64,000 nt of DNA from Blautia_A aquisgranensis (GTDB lineage Bacteria > Bacillota > Clostridia > Lachnospirales > Lachnospiraceae): positions 94,104 to 158,103 of the forward strand of contig NZ_JBBMEJ010000008.1 in assembly GCF_040096615.1 (NCBI RefSeq). Reading direction: 5' to 3'. Of this stretch, positions 9,428-18,858 are shown in pieces; the stretch's first letter is position 1; each line of letters opens with the position of its first letter. The position numbers were made by a program, and so were the translations under genes. The notes under the pieces were generated by a model that saw only the letters and a list, made by a program, of their open reading frames with translations, did not search any database and was not told the DNA's origin.

Positions 9428-9521
9428 AATCCAAAAAAGCTCCGATATCAGGACAAAATTTCTTGTTTTTATCCTAACATCGAAGCCTGTTTTTCGTCTA
9501 TGGCTTATCTGCTCATAAATT

Positions 9522-10400
9522 TTAACTATTTTTACTTTTTTTCTGTTTCCCATCCTTGGGCGGTTTTCCCACATGCTTTTTATAAAGTCTGTAAAAGTTG
9601 GAAATGTTATTAAAACCACACTCCATGGCGATCTCCGTCACATTCCGGTCTGTCTCCCGAAGAAGCTCTCTGGCATGATTGATCCTCATTCTCGTAACGT
9701 AATCACTGAAGCTGATACTGGTCACCTTCCGGAAATAAGAAGAAAAATAATTGGAGCTCATATACACCGAAGAAGCAACTTCCTCCAGCGTGATCCTCTC
9801 ACAGTAATGTGCATTGATATATTCAAAAGCCTGCTCCAGACGCTTCATGGCATTCTTCTTTTCCCGAAGCATCTCGCTGGACTTGCTCTCATCCTGATAA
9901 GCCCGGATCAGCATGGTCAGAATTCGAAGCACATTTGCCTTGATCATAAGCGGATAACCTTCTTTTCGCTGCTGCCATTCCCGGTAGATTTCCCAGATAC
10001 TGGAGCGGATCTCCGGATTTACCTCTTCCTCCCTGCCGATACGGTTCTTGAAATTACTTCCACGTTCCACAAACGGCTTCAGGTATTCCGTGTCAAAGAC
10101 ACTTAGCTTCTCGGCTACAAATTCCGGCGAAAAGATCATCACAAGAAGCTTCATATCTCCACCGATCAGCTTCCAGCCGTGAGGCTCCACATTATTGAAG
10201 ATGATGATATCATCTTCTTCCATTGTATATTCCTGCCCGTTTACAAAATAATTCCCCTTTCCTTCCAGAACACAGGTGATCTCAAAATAACTGTGCCAGT
10301 GATACGCTCCCGGCCGGCTGTTCAAAGGTGTCAGCTCTACCTCGGATATCTGAAAAGGAAATTCTTTGTCAAGGGGTATGTTGTCTCTCTCTAACCGCAT
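9522..10400 (-). CDS. AraC-family transcriptional regulator
   Basis: 292 residues. The N-terminal cupin sensor (about 15-110) shows YHWHSYFEITCVLEGKGNYFVNGQEY and IIIFNNVEPHGW. The C-terminal tandem helix-turn-helix spans about 185-285, with ITLEEVASSVYMSSNYFSSYF and VTEIAMECGFNNISNFYRLYKK. It is a cytoplasmic, sugar-type activator. The GH31 gene follows 146 bases downstream on the same strand and is the obvious target. GGAGGC precedes the ATG. Confidence 0.9.
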   Translation of the reverse strand: MRLERDNIPLDKEFPFQISEVELTPLNSRPGAYHWHSYFEITCVLEGKGNYFVNGQEYTMEEDDIIIFNNVEPHGWKLIGGDMKLLVMIFSPEFVAEKLSVFDTEYLKPFVERGSNFKNRIGREEEVNPEIRSSIWEIYREWQQRKEGYPLMIKANVLRILTMLIRAYQDESKSSEMLREKKNAMKRLEQAFEYINAHYCERITLEEVASSVYMSSNYFSSYFRKVTSISFSDYVTRMRINHARELLRETDRNVTEIAMECGFNNISNFYRLYKKHVGKPPKDGKQKKSKNS

Positions 10401-10471
10401 GCTCTGCCTCCTGTAAACGCAGCCAAAATGTTTCCCAATCCACTTCTGCGCTCACAGTATTATAGCAGATA

Positions 10472-10765
10472 TTATTTTTCCATGCAATCTATGATAGATT
10501 CTTCTAACTCTCCCAGCTGATCCTCATGCTTTCCGTGGACAGCAATACGGAAATAATCGTTGCCCTGAATGCCCTTGATCATATAATAATCACTGTCGAT
10601 CTTAAAAAAAGGCTGCCTCAGCATATCCAGATATGTAAAGCTTCCAAGCCCTTTCAGTTTCAGGATAAACTCCCGCGTGATCGTTCCATCCAGAAGATAG
10701 TCCCAGGCAAACCATCCGGACTCTGCACATTTCTCTCTGGAGGGCTGTTTTCCTATGATCTTCAT
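10472..10765 (-). CDS. Small conserved protein of unknown function
   Basis: 97 residues, not recognised as a named family. It is soluble and aromatic rich (GWFAWDYLLDGTI, SFTYLDMLRQPFF, DYYMIKGIQGNDYFRIAVHG), without Cys-rich or membrane segments. AAGAGGT lies upstream of the ATG. It starts 38 bases after the class-V aminotransferase gene on the same strand and probably belongs to that operon. Codon use and a good ribosome site support a real gene. Confidence 0.65.
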   Translation of the reverse strand: MKIIGKQPSREKCAESGWFAWDYLLDGTITREFILKLKGLGSFTYLDMLRQPFFKIDSDYYMIKGIQGNDYFRIAVHGKHEDQLGELEESIIDCMEK

Positions 10766-10803
10766 GCTGATTACCTCTTTTCTGTTTTCGTTTTTTCTGC
10801 TGC

Positions 10804-11967
10804 TCAGATTTTCTGTTCTTTAGAACCTGCAATCGAGCCTGCAATCTCCCGTGCTGCCTTCAGAAATGCTTTTATATCCTCTTCCTCCGTAAACCAGGAA
10901 ATGCTAACTCTTACAGTTCCGCCATTCTCTGTTCCCATGGCTTCATGAATCAGCGGTGAACAATGCAGGCCTGCCCGGACTGTGATTCCGTATCCACTTT
11001 CCAGGATGTACGCTGCATCGGAAGCTTTCAGCCCCTGAAAATTCATGCTAAGCACCGGGCCTCTGCAGGTATTCCTGTCACCATAAACTTGCACCTGTGG
11101 AAGCTCCTTTAAGCCCTCATACAGCATATCCATAAGATATTTTTCCTTCTCTATAATCGTGGACAAGCCTGTTTTTTCTATGAATTCCAGGCCTGCAAGA
11201 AGTCCTGTGATTCCCGGCATATTCTGGGTTCCCACCTCATATTCATAATCGCCGTTCTCATAGGTAAGCTGTGCGCTGTTTCTTCCTGTTCCCCCATATT
11301 TCAGCGGCTTCAGCTTAATGCCACTTCGAATATAGAAGCCGCCGGTTCCCTGAATTCCCAACAAACTCTTATGGCCGGTAAAAACAGCCGCATCTGCCTT
11401 CCACTTATCGATCTCTACAGGAATACATCCTGCGCTCTGGGATACATCCACCACCAGCAATAAACCATGCTTTCTCGAAAAATCGCGGATCATCTCCATA
11501 TCCTGTATACAGCCTGTAACATTGGAACAATGGTTCACGATCAGTACCCTTGCATCCGGACATACTGCCTCCTCCAATGCTTTTTCCGAAACTGTACCAT
11601 TTATCGTACACTTTACAACGTGGACAGGATGTGTTTTTAACTGTCCTATATTTCGGGCTGGTCGTAATACACTGTTGTGTTCTGTCTGTGTGACCAGGAT
11701 CGGGCTGTCACTTTTTCCGTAGTCCAGTCCTCCCAGAACTGTATTCATACTTTCCGTTGCCCCTGATGTAAAAAAGATTCTCTCAGTCTCTGAAATACCA
11801 AGAAGTCCCCCTAATTTTTCCCGGCAGAGAACCTCCACATCCTTTTTCATAATTGCACTGCCGCCCCGGAACTGCGAAGCAGGCATGCCACTAAGACACG
11901 CCTGCACTGCTTTCAGAACAGCAGGAGGCTTCGGCCAGGAAGTTGCTCCGTTGTTCAGATAGATCAT
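10804..11967 (-). CDS. Class-V aminotransferase, cysteine desulfurase-like (EF2568 type)
   Basis: 387 residues. PLP enzyme of the NifS/SufS superfamily: YLNNGATSWPKP at the N-terminus, SGATESMN, Asp174 in LLVVDVSQSAG, PLP Lys200 in FTGHKSLLG, and a catalytic-type Cys near 335 in RAGLHCSPLIHE. The short N-terminus and YLNNGATSWPKP match the clade first described from Enterococcus EF2568, which in some genomes sits with selenium-dependent hydroxylase genes; no such genes are in this window. It starts 4 bases after the isomerase-like gene and is translationally linked to it. Sulfur or selenium donor activity is inferred from family. Confidence 0.85.
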   Translation of the reverse strand: MIYLNNGATSWPKPPAVLKAVQACLSGMPASQFRGGSAIMKKDVEVLCREKLGGLLGISETERIFFTSGATESMNTVLGGLDYGKSDSPILVTQTEHNSVLRPARNIGQLKTHPVHVVKCTINGTVSEKALEEAVCPDARVLIVNHCSNVTGCIQDMEMIRDFSRKHGLLLVVDVSQSAGCIPVEIDKWKADAAVFTGHKSLLGIQGTGGFYIRSGIKLKPLKYGGTGRNSAQLTYENGDYEYEVGTQNMPGITGLLAGLEFIEKTGLSTIIEKEKYLMDMLYEGLKELPQVQVYGDRNTCRGPVLSMNFQGLKASDAAYILESGYGITVRAGLHCSPLIHEAMGTENGGTVRVSISWFTEEEDIKAFLKAAREIAGSIAGSKEQKI

Positions 11968-11971
11968 CCAA

Positions 11972-13339
11972 TCATCCTTCCAGAATATTGAAATTCATAA
12001 CCTTTGCGATCTTCTTGATCATCTTTGTATAATCACCGAAGATCAGTACCTGATGATGTCCGAATCCTGCCAGATTGTGCATGAATTCTCTTGCATCGTC
12101 CATCTGGATGTAATAGAACGGACTACAATAGGTATCTGCATACTCAGAGCGGATAACCTTACCTTTCTTGATACACATGGTATCACCTGCCGGGTTGAAA
12201 CGTCCAAGTGTGATATAATCATCTTCATTCTCTGTGAAATCAACCTGAAGCTTGCCGCCAAATCCCTGACCTGTGAATGCCCAGAGCTTGTAAGCAAGAG
12301 GTTTTGTTCCGTAACCGTTCATCTGAAGTGCAGGCACTGCATGATGAATGCGGAGAAGCTCGTCTGTCTCATGATTCGGATTGCCCATGAATGCCGGACG
12401 TTTTGCCGCATACTGCATGATCAGCATAGCCATCAGTGCATTCAGATCCTCCTCACATCCGCTTGGAATTCCCTCATCCTTCATAATGGAATGGCACATG
12501 CAAGGTGTAAATTTACGGTTCTGCGGAATCTCAGTCGTACACAGCTCATGGCATGCAGTTGAGAACGCGTTGCAGTCATAAATATCCATCATCTTTTTCG
12601 CTGCCAGATAATATTTCACATCATTGATGAACCAGTCTGTGTTCACCTGTGTATCGGTAGATCCTGCAATGATCTTATCTGCGATCGGTTTTGCTTCCTC
12701 ATCGGTGATCTCATCCATATATTTGAAGATAGAAGTAAACGGAAGCTTCACTACCTCAAATCCATAACGTTTACGGAGAATCTCCGGATCACGGATCAGA
12801 CTCTGAATTCCAAATGTAGGCTGTGAGCCGGCTGTCAGTACAAGTGCTCTTGTGTTACGAACCGCTTTTCTTACCCAGAGGATGTGCGCGATCTCATTGA
12901 CATCCTGAAGGTCCATACAGACATAAGCCTCTACTCCGATGGAACGGCAGTATGCTGCAAAATCAATTCCTTCGTTTCCATTCTGCCAGATGATCACCGG
13001 CTTTCCAAATCTCTCCAGTTTTGGAATTCTCCATCCCATGCAAAGGAAGCAGTCGATCTCATCCACATTTTCCCCAATCTTTTCAAAAAGCTCTTTTTCA
13101 ACAACAAAGGATTCGTTGTAACGGACATCCAGCGGCTCTGTGAATTCCACTTCATCAATAACACCCTTCAGTCCCTCCACCGAACTTCTGAATGCTTCAT
13201 CTGCTGCTTTTGTCTCAGCTTCAACAGTCATATCCTCTTTATGTCCGGCACGACATGGTCCCTCCCAGAAATGTGTATGTGTCAGACATCCAACCAGCGG
13301 TTTCACTACAAGTTTCATATCCATTGCTTTCTGCTTCAT
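11972..13339 (-). CDS. L-fucose/L-arabinose isomerase-like protein
   Basis: 455 residues. The N-terminal Rossmann-like half has VGCLTHTHFWEG and CFLCMGWRIPKLERFGKPVIIW. The central and C-terminal halves resemble the FucI/AraA fold (CNAFSTACHELC, GCEEDLNALMAMLIMQYAA, ETDELLRIHHAVPALQMNGYG, IKKGKVIRSEYADTYCSPFYYIQMDDA, FGHHQVLIFGDY). Members of this group are often annotated as fucose isomerase C-terminal-like; whether the catalytic Glu and Asp pair is present cannot be settled by eye. It is first in a three-gene unit with the class-V aminotransferase and the 97-residue protein. Confidence 0.75.
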   Translation of the reverse strand: MKQKAMDMKLVVKPLVGCLTHTHFWEGPCRAGHKEDMTVEAETKAADEAFRSSVEGLKGVIDEVEFTEPLDVRYNESFVVEKELFEKIGENVDEIDCFLCMGWRIPKLERFGKPVIIWQNGNEGIDFAAYCRSIGVEAYVCMDLQDVNEIAHILWVRKAVRNTRALVLTAGSQPTFGIQSLIRDPEILRKRYGFEVVKLPFTSIFKYMDEITDEEAKPIADKIIAGSTDTQVNTDWFINDVKYYLAAKKMMDIYDCNAFSTACHELCTTEIPQNRKFTPCMCHSIMKDEGIPSGCEEDLNALMAMLIMQYAAKRPAFMGNPNHETDELLRIHHAVPALQMNGYGTKPLAYKLWAFTGQGFGGKLQVDFTENEDDYITLGRFNPAGDTMCIKKGKVIRSEYADTYCSPFYYIQMDDAREFMHNLAGFGHHQVLIFGDYTKMIKKIAKVMNFNILEG

Positions 13340-13530
13340 AACAAAAATCCCTCTCTTTTCGTTTACATTATACAGTTTGTAGTTGTTCCGTACACTCGAT
13401 ATATCCTATTATACTGTATGAATTTAGGAATTCCTCCTCATTCTTCCGAATAGTCTGTACTTTCTTACGATTTTTAGTGTTTTTTCACATATTTTATTTT
13501 ATTTTTCCTATCGATTTTATATGAAATATA

Positions 13531-13625
13531 CAATAAAAAATCACCAGGTACAACCTGTGTTCTGCAGCAATTCCAAAATTTATAAATGCTGCAATTTACA
13601 AGCCGCACCTGGCGATTTCTGTTTT
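13531..13625 (-). terminator. Two-tier terminator in the 357-bp gap before the isomerase-like gene
   Basis: Outer stem AAATCACCAGGT/ACCTGGCGATTT (one G-U) and inner stem TGCAGCA/TGCTGCA, followed on the minus strand by TTTTTTATTG. It backs up the terminator at 13685. The rest of the 13340-13696 gap is AT-rich leader with a TATAAT-like box near 13365 and no gene. Confidence 0.75.
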
Positions 13626-13684
13626 TAACTTATGCTTGTCACATCAATCGGACGTTCGGAATCCGCTTCGCTACTTCCTCATGA

Positions 13685-13713
13685 ACAAAAACAAGCTTAC
13701 GCTTGTTTTTGTT
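13685..13713 (-). terminator. Terminator containing the stop codon of the ABC gene
   Basis: Perfect 13-bp stem AACAAAAACAAGC/GCTTGTTTTTGTT with a 4-base loop. The TAA stop of the ABC gene (13697-13699) falls in the loop and stem edge, so the last codons double as the terminator. The T-rich strand is in the minus direction. Confidence 0.75.
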
Positions 13714-15529
13714 CGAACTGACTGTTATAAAGATCAGCATAGAATCCTTTTCTTGCCAGCAGTTCTTTGTGGTTGCCCTGCTCGATGATATCTCCATCCT
13801 TCATAACAAGAATCAGGTCTGCGTCCTTAATCGTGGAAAGTCTGTGGGCGATAACAAAACTTGTTCTGCCCTTCATCAAATTATCCATGGCCTTCTGGAT
13901 CTGCATCTCTGTTCTGGTATCAACAGAAGAAGTTGCCTCATCCAGGATCAGGATCTTATTGTCTGCAAGAATTGCCCTTGCGATCGTAAGCAGCTGCTTC
14001 TGTCCCTGGGAAACATTGCTGGTCTCCTCATCCAGAACCATCTGATAGCCGCCCGGCTGCTGCATGATAAAGTTGTGGATATGAGCCGCTTTTGCAGCTG
14101 CGATCACCTCTTCATCGGTTGCATCCAGACGTCCGTAACGGATGTTTTCCATAATGGTTCCAGAGAACAGCCAGGTATCCTGAAGCACCATTCCGAACAT
14201 CTCACGAAGATTACTTCTGTTGAAGTTTCGGATATCGTGTCCATCAACTTTGATACTTCCGCCATTCACATCATAGTAACGCATCAGCAGCTTGACCATA
14301 GTAGTCTTTCCTGCTCCTGTAGGTCCTACGATCGCGATCTTCTGACCGTCATGAACCTCTGCGGAAAAATCATGTACAATGATCTTATCCGGATTATAAC
14401 CGAATTTTACATGGTCAAACTGTACATTACCTTCCAGTCCCTCAATGGAATCCGGATTCTCCGGCTGGAGTTCTTCCTCCGGCTCCTCCAGGAATTCAAA
14501 TACACGCTCGGAAGCTGCTGCGGAAGACTGCAGAAGGTTCGTAACCTGCGCGATCTGCTGAATTGGCTGTGTAAAGTTACGGATGTACTGGAAAAATGAC
14601 TGGATATCACCAACCTCAATGGTTCCCTTGATGGCAAATACGCCACCAAGAAGTGCTACCATTACATACCCCAGGTTTCCTACAAACTGCATGATCGGCA
14701 TCATCATACCGGAAAAGAACTGAGATTTCCATGCAGATTCATACAGTTTCTGATTATCATGCTCGAATTCTGCAAGAACATCTTTTTCTTTATTAAAAAC
14801 TCTGACTACATCATGGCCACCGAAGTTCTCCTCAACCTGACCATTTACTTTTCCCAGATATTCCTGCTGTGCCTGGAAATATTTCTGGGAATGCTTCATC
14901 ACCTTGTTGATGATGAACATGGAGATTGGCAGGATCAGAAGAGCTGCCAGTGTCATCCATACATTGATGGAAAGCATCATGATGAATACACCGATCAGTG
15001 TAGTCACAGATGTGATTAGCTGTGTCATACTCTGGTTGATACTCATCTGCAGGGTATCCACATCATTGGTTACTCTGGAAAGGATCTCACCGTTTGTTCT
15101 GCTCTCAAAATATTTCATCGGAAGACGGTTGATTTTCTTTGAGATATCCTTTCGGAGATTATAAGTAACATCATTGGAAATTCCTGTCATTACAAAGCCC
15201 TGGATCAGGGAAAAGCATGCGCTTGCCAGGTAAAGTCCCAATGTCCACAGAAGGATCATACCGATCTTGTCAAAATCAATACCGCCTGTACCGTTTACCT
15301 TTGCAACCAGACCTTTGTAGAGCTCTGTAGTCGCTTTTCCAAGGATCTTGGGACCTGCGATATTAAACGCAGTACCTGCCACTGCAAAGATAAACATCAG
15401 GATAAAACGAATTTTATATCTTCCCATATAGCGGAACAGCTTTTTCATAGAGCCCTTGAAGTCCTTGGCTTTCTCTGTTGGCTGCATTCCGCGTCCGCCC
15501 ATATGGCCTCTTCTTCTCTGCTGACTCAT
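13697..15529 (-). CDS. ABC exporter half-transporter, canonical Walker B subunit
   Basis: 610 residues: six membrane helices (about 35-330), then a nucleotide-binding domain with Walker A GPTGAGKTT, signature NVSQGQKQL and Walker B ILILDEATSSVD. The signature reads SQGQ instead of SGGQ, while the catalytic Glu is present. An arginine and glycine rich N-terminus (MSQQRRRGHMGGRG) precedes the first helix. It overlaps the partner gene by 4 bases (ATGA), so both are co-translated. Together they form a heterodimeric multidrug-type exporter, probably repressed by the MarR protein encoded first in the operon. Confidence 0.92.
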   Translation of the reverse strand: MSQQRRRGHMGGRGMQPTEKAKDFKGSMKKLFRYMGRYKIRFILMFIFAVAGTAFNIAGPKILGKATTELYKGLVAKVNGTGGIDFDKIGMILLWTLGLYLASACFSLIQGFVMTGISNDVTYNLRKDISKKINRLPMKYFESRTNGEILSRVTNDVDTLQMSINQSMTQLITSVTTLIGVFIMMLSINVWMTLAALLILPISMFIINKVMKHSQKYFQAQQEYLGKVNGQVEENFGGHDVVRVFNKEKDVLAEFEHDNQKLYESAWKSQFFSGMMMPIMQFVGNLGYVMVALLGGVFAIKGTIEVGDIQSFFQYIRNFTQPIQQIAQVTNLLQSSAAASERVFEFLEEPEEELQPENPDSIEGLEGNVQFDHVKFGYNPDKIIVHDFSAEVHDGQKIAIVGPTGAGKTTMVKLLMRYYDVNGGSIKVDGHDIRNFNRSNLREMFGMVLQDTWLFSGTIMENIRYGRLDATDEEVIAAAKAAHIHNFIMQQPGGYQMVLDEETSNVSQGQKQLLTIARAILADNKILILDEATSSVDTRTEMQIQKAMDNLMKGRTSFVIAHRLSTIKDADLILVMKDGDIIEQGNHKELLARKGFYADLYNSQFEQKQA

Positions 15530-17688
15530 GCCAATTCCTCCTCTGATAACTGACTCATGGCAATCTGACGATATACCTCACAGGATTTCATCAGTTCTTT
15601 ATGACTTCCGATTCCTGCCATATGACCATCATCCAGAACGATGATCTTATCTGCATTCAGAATCGTACTGATACGCTGCGCCACGATAATAGTTGTTGCT
15701 TCTTTTGTATGTTCTTTCAGTGCTTTTCGAAGTGTACTGTCTGTTTTGAAATCCAGTGCGGAAAAGCTGTCATCGAAGATAAAGATCTCCGGATCTTTCG
15801 CAATGGCTCTCGCAATGGAAAGTCTCTGCTTCTGTCCGCCGGAAACGTTGCTTCCGCCCTGAGCGATCGGAGAATCATAGCCTTCCGGCTTGGTATCGAT
15901 AAACTCTGTAGCCTGGGCAACCTGAGCAGCTTTTTTCACTGCATCCTCAGAAATCTCTGTCTTTCCGTAACGGATATTGGAATCGATCGTTCCGGAGAAA
16001 AGCACTCCTTTCTGCGGAACATATCCGATCCGGTCACGGACATCCTTCTGTGTCATTTCACGGACATCTACTCCGTCAACCTTTACAGAACCATTTGTCA
16101 CATCGTAGAAACGAGGAATCAGATTGATCAGGGTACTCTTACCGCTTCCTGTACTTCCGATGATCGCTACTGTCTCACCTTTTTCTGCTTTAAAGGAAAT
16201 ATCGGTGATAACGTTCTCACCGGCTTCCGGATATGCAAAACTTACATGGTCAAATTCTACAGTTCCTTTTACATTTTCGGACGGCTGTACCGGATTCTCC
16301 GGATCATGAACACTGACTTCTGTCTCAAGTACTTCATTGATACGACGTGCAGATACATTTGCTCTCGGAAGCATAATAGACATGGCTGTGATCATCAGGA
16401 ATGACATGATGATCTGCATTGCATACTGGATAAATGCCATTACATCACCAACCTGCATACTTCCGTTATCTACTGCATAAGAACCGCTGTAAATGATCAG
16501 CACGGAAATTCCGTTCATGATCAGCATCATTACAGGCATCATAAATGTCATACAACGGTTAACAAAGAGGTTGGTTTTTGTAAGAGTCATATTTGCCTCT
16601 TCAAAACGCTCCTCCTCATGTTTCTCACGGCTGAATGCACGGATAACCGGAATACCGGTAAGGATCTCACGGGTTACCAGGTTCAGTTTATCTACCATGG
16701 TCTGTAGTGCTGTAAATTTCGGCATTGCGATCTTAAACAGCAGGATCATAAATGCTAGGATCAAAACTACGGCAACAGCCAGGATCCATGTCATGGAAGA
16801 ATCTGTCTTCAATACCTTCAGTACACCGCCGATTCCAAGGATCGGCGCATAAAGAACGATACGGAACATCATGGACATTACCTGCTGGATCTGCTGGATA
16901 TCATTAGTACAGCGGGTAATGAGAGATGCCGTTGAGAATTTATGATATTCTCTGCTGGAAAAACCGATAACCTTGTTGTACACCATTCCACGAAGATCAT
17001 GGCCAAGGGAAGCGGCCACTCTTGCGGAAAGAAATACCACACACACCGCAGCCATCATTGTTACCAGAGCCATCAGTACCATGCGGATGCCTGTAGACTT
17101 CATATAATCCATCTGAATGGCATCTACATCCTCTCCCATAGCTTCATACTCTGCACGAACGTAGGAAACACCTGCCTGTGTAATAATGGATTCCTGCATC
17201 TTATCGATCTTCTCACTGACCTGCTCCTTCATGGCAGATAATGCCTCTTTCGGCATCTGTGCAAGAGCAGTGAGCGGATCAACACCTTCCGGAATTCCCA
17301 TCTTTGCAAGTGCTGCTTTTGTTTCTTCGCTGTCGGATGTGAACGTGGAAACGATCACCATCGGTTTGCCGAAAATAGAATTCAGTTCCTCTCTGTCATC
17401 TGCGGAAATCTTATCTTTTAATACAAGCTCATCTCCGTCTTCTTCATAAAACTTATCAACAGTTTTTGCATCATCGTCATCCATAAACAGCTTCAGACTG
17501 TCCATAGATGTTTTTCTGATCTTCTCAGGAACACTGTCTTCAATACCGTTCTGCTGAATTCCCACATTGATGATATTGGATGTGTAATTCGGCAGAGACA
17601 GATCACAGTATGCCTGGAGAAAAAGAAGCGCGATGATGATCACAATGTAACCTGCTGACTTTTTCAGATACTTCATCAGTTTGATCAC
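15526..17688 (-). CDS. ABC exporter half-transporter, degenerate-site subunit with extracellular insert
   Basis: 720 residues. TM1 at about 12-32 is followed by a charged insert of roughly 150 residues (about 45-200, e.g. DDDDAKTVDKFYEEDGDEL) before TM2, absent from the partner and predicted outside the cell. The nucleotide-binding domain has Walker A GSTGSGKST, signature NVSGGQKQR and Walker B IFIFDDSFSALD, in which Asp replaces the catalytic Glu. This pairs with the SQGQ signature of the 610-residue partner to give one degenerate site, the usual asymmetry of heterodimeric exporters. GTG at 17688 fits GGAAGGAAC; an ATG lies 4 codons later. Confidence 0.92.
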   Translation of the reverse strand: MIKLMKYLKKSAGYIVIIIALLFLQAYCDLSLPNYTSNIINVGIQQNGIEDSVPEKIRKTSMDSLKLFMDDDDAKTVDKFYEEDGDELVLKDKISADDREELNSIFGKPMVIVSTFTSDSEETKAALAKMGIPEGVDPLTALAQMPKEALSAMKEQVSEKIDKMQESIITQAGVSYVRAEYEAMGEDVDAIQMDYMKSTGIRMVLMALVTMMAAVCVVFLSARVAASLGHDLRGMVYNKVIGFSSREYHKFSTASLITRCTNDIQQIQQVMSMMFRIVLYAPILGIGGVLKVLKTDSSMTWILAVAVVLILAFMILLFKIAMPKFTALQTMVDKLNLVTREILTGIPVIRAFSREKHEEERFEEANMTLTKTNLFVNRCMTFMMPVMMLIMNGISVLIIYSGSYAVDNGSMQVGDVMAFIQYAMQIIMSFLMITAMSIMLPRANVSARRINEVLETEVSVHDPENPVQPSENVKGTVEFDHVSFAYPEAGENVITDISFKAEKGETVAIIGSTGSGKSTLINLIPRFYDVTNGSVKVDGVDVREMTQKDVRDRIGYVPQKGVLFSGTIDSNIRYGKTEISEDAVKKAAQVAQATEFIDTKPEGYDSPIAQGGSNVSGGQKQRLSIARAIAKDPEIFIFDDSFSALDFKTDSTLRKALKEHTKEATTIIVAQRISTILNADKIIVLDDGHMAGIGSHKELMKSCEVYRQIAMSQLSEEELA

Positions 17689-17747
17689 GTTTCTGTTCCT
17701 TCCTTTCTGTCATACAATATTTTTCATTACTTTGTTTCTTCCAGATT

Positions 17748-18206
17748 TTATTCCGGCTGTATCTTATCTATATTTTCCAGAATCTGTTTCAGAAATCTCC
17801 GAAGAAGGCATTGTTCTGTTTCACTGAAGCCTTCCAGCATCACAGATTCATTCTCTCGGATTCGCTGTAATGCCCTGGCTTTCGTTTCTTTGCCCTTCTC
17901 AGTCAGATAAATCCTGGCTATACGCTGATCCTTCTCATCTGGTTTCTTATAAAGAAACCCTGCTTTCTCCAGTCTCTGTACTGAGACCGTTACTGTCGGC
18001 GGCTTGATTCTCAGGATCTCCGCCAGCTCCTTCTGGCTTAAACCTTCCTTCTTGGAAACCATCCCCAGAACCGGAATCTGTCCCGGATAAATTCCAAGTC
18101 CCTGCATCTGCCCGAAGCATTTCGCCATAAAATAGCGGTCCACCTTCATAAACAGAGACAAAAGACTATTTTCTTTTCCCTTCTCATCTTCCTCCTCACA
18201 AAACAC
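17748..18206 (-). CDS. MarR-family regulator of the ABC exporter operon
   Basis: 152 residues. Winged helix-turn-helix at about 55-115 (LSQKELAEILRIKPPTVTVSVQRLEKAGFLYKK) with the wing DEKDQRIARIYLTEKG and flanking dimerisation helices. The start is GTG at 18206, 8 bases after GAGGAG. It is first in the operon, 59 bases before the exporter genes. MarR proteins usually repress their own operon and release it on binding a small lipophilic compound. The likely operator is at 18246-18257. Confidence 0.9.
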   Translation of the reverse strand: MFCEEEDEKGKENSLLSLFMKVDRYFMAKCFGQMQGLGIYPGQIPVLGMVSKKEGLSQKELAEILRIKPPTVTVSVQRLEKAGFLYKKPDEKDQRIARIYLTEKGKETKARALQRIRENESVMLEGFSETEQCLLRRFLKQILENIDKIQPE

Positions 18207-18245
18207 GACATCACTCCTCTCTTACTCCGATCCGAATTCATTTAA

Positions 18246-18257
18246 TTAGTCGGCTAA
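18246..18257. promoter_or_regulatory. Candidate MarR operator
   Basis: TTAG-TCGG-CTAA, an interrupted palindrome 40 bases upstream of the marR start, next to an AT-rich TATATATAG stretch that could be the -10 region. A related motif TGTCGGACTAAC occurs at 18367-18378. Binding is inferred. Confidence 0.45.
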
Positions 18258-18404
18258 CTATATATAATATACATCTGCACAAAAAATACAACTGTTTTTT
18301 GTGAATTTCACACTTTTTTTAGATTTATAAATTCTTAAAATAGAATTCCTATTATCTATATTCTTTTGTCGGACTAACTTTTTATTTCCCTGCACACAGC
18401 AAAA

Positions 18405-18449
18405 AAATCCATGTTCCATAAGTTCACATCACTTATAGAACATGGATTT
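18405..18449. terminator. Bidirectional terminator after the DUF4250 gene
   Basis: An 18-bp stem with one mismatch pairs AAATCCATGTTCCATAAGT with ACTTATAGAACATGGATTT, with A and T runs on both sides. It ends transcription from the DUF4250 gene. Confidence 0.85.
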
Positions 18450-18461
18450 TCTTTTCGCTTC

Positions 18462-18635
18462 TTAGACAAACTGGTTCGCAGCCGGATCATACACATAATC
18501 GATTGACGCAAGCTTTTCCTCCAGCTCTTTTCTGTCGGCATTTTTATCTTCGCAGAACGCATCCAGCGAACCGTAAAAATCTCTCAGCTGTGTATTCATA
18601 TAGCTCAAAAGCATTACCGGATCCTTTGGTATCAT
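18462..18635 (-). CDS. DUF4250 domain protein
   Basis: 57 residues. MIPKDPVMLLSYMNTQLRD, YGSLDAFCED and a C-terminal YDPAANQFV are the hallmarks of DUF4250, a small soluble family common in Clostridia with no known function. The ATG at 18635 was chosen because family members begin with (N)IPKDP; a longer frame to 18704 adds a poorly conserved tail with no clear ribosome site. Confidence 0.85.
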   Translation of the reverse strand: MIPKDPVMLLSYMNTQLRDFYGSLDAFCEDKNADRKELEEKLASIDYVYDPAANQFV

Positions 18636-18731
18636 AATTTTTTCCATCCTTTTCCTGATATTTTCTGATAGCATTACTATCTTACCAATATTCGATTTTG
18701 TCAAGTAGTCAAAAGATTTTTGCTTTCACAA

Positions 18732-18797
18732 AAAAGAACTGCCAGGCTCTGATCTTTCATCCAAAGATGAATTCTGATCAGAACTGACAGTTCTTTT
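18732..18797 (-). terminator. Terminator downstream of clpB
   Basis: AAAAGAACTG pairs with CAGTTCTTTT around a loop that itself contains ATTCTGATCAGAA-like pairing. On the minus strand it ends in a T run about 60 bases after the clpB stop. Confidence 0.8.
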
Positions 18798-18858
18798 ATT
18801 TGTCAATCTATATTTTCATTGAATCAAGGAGTTACTTTCTTTGACCAGGTACTTCTGA

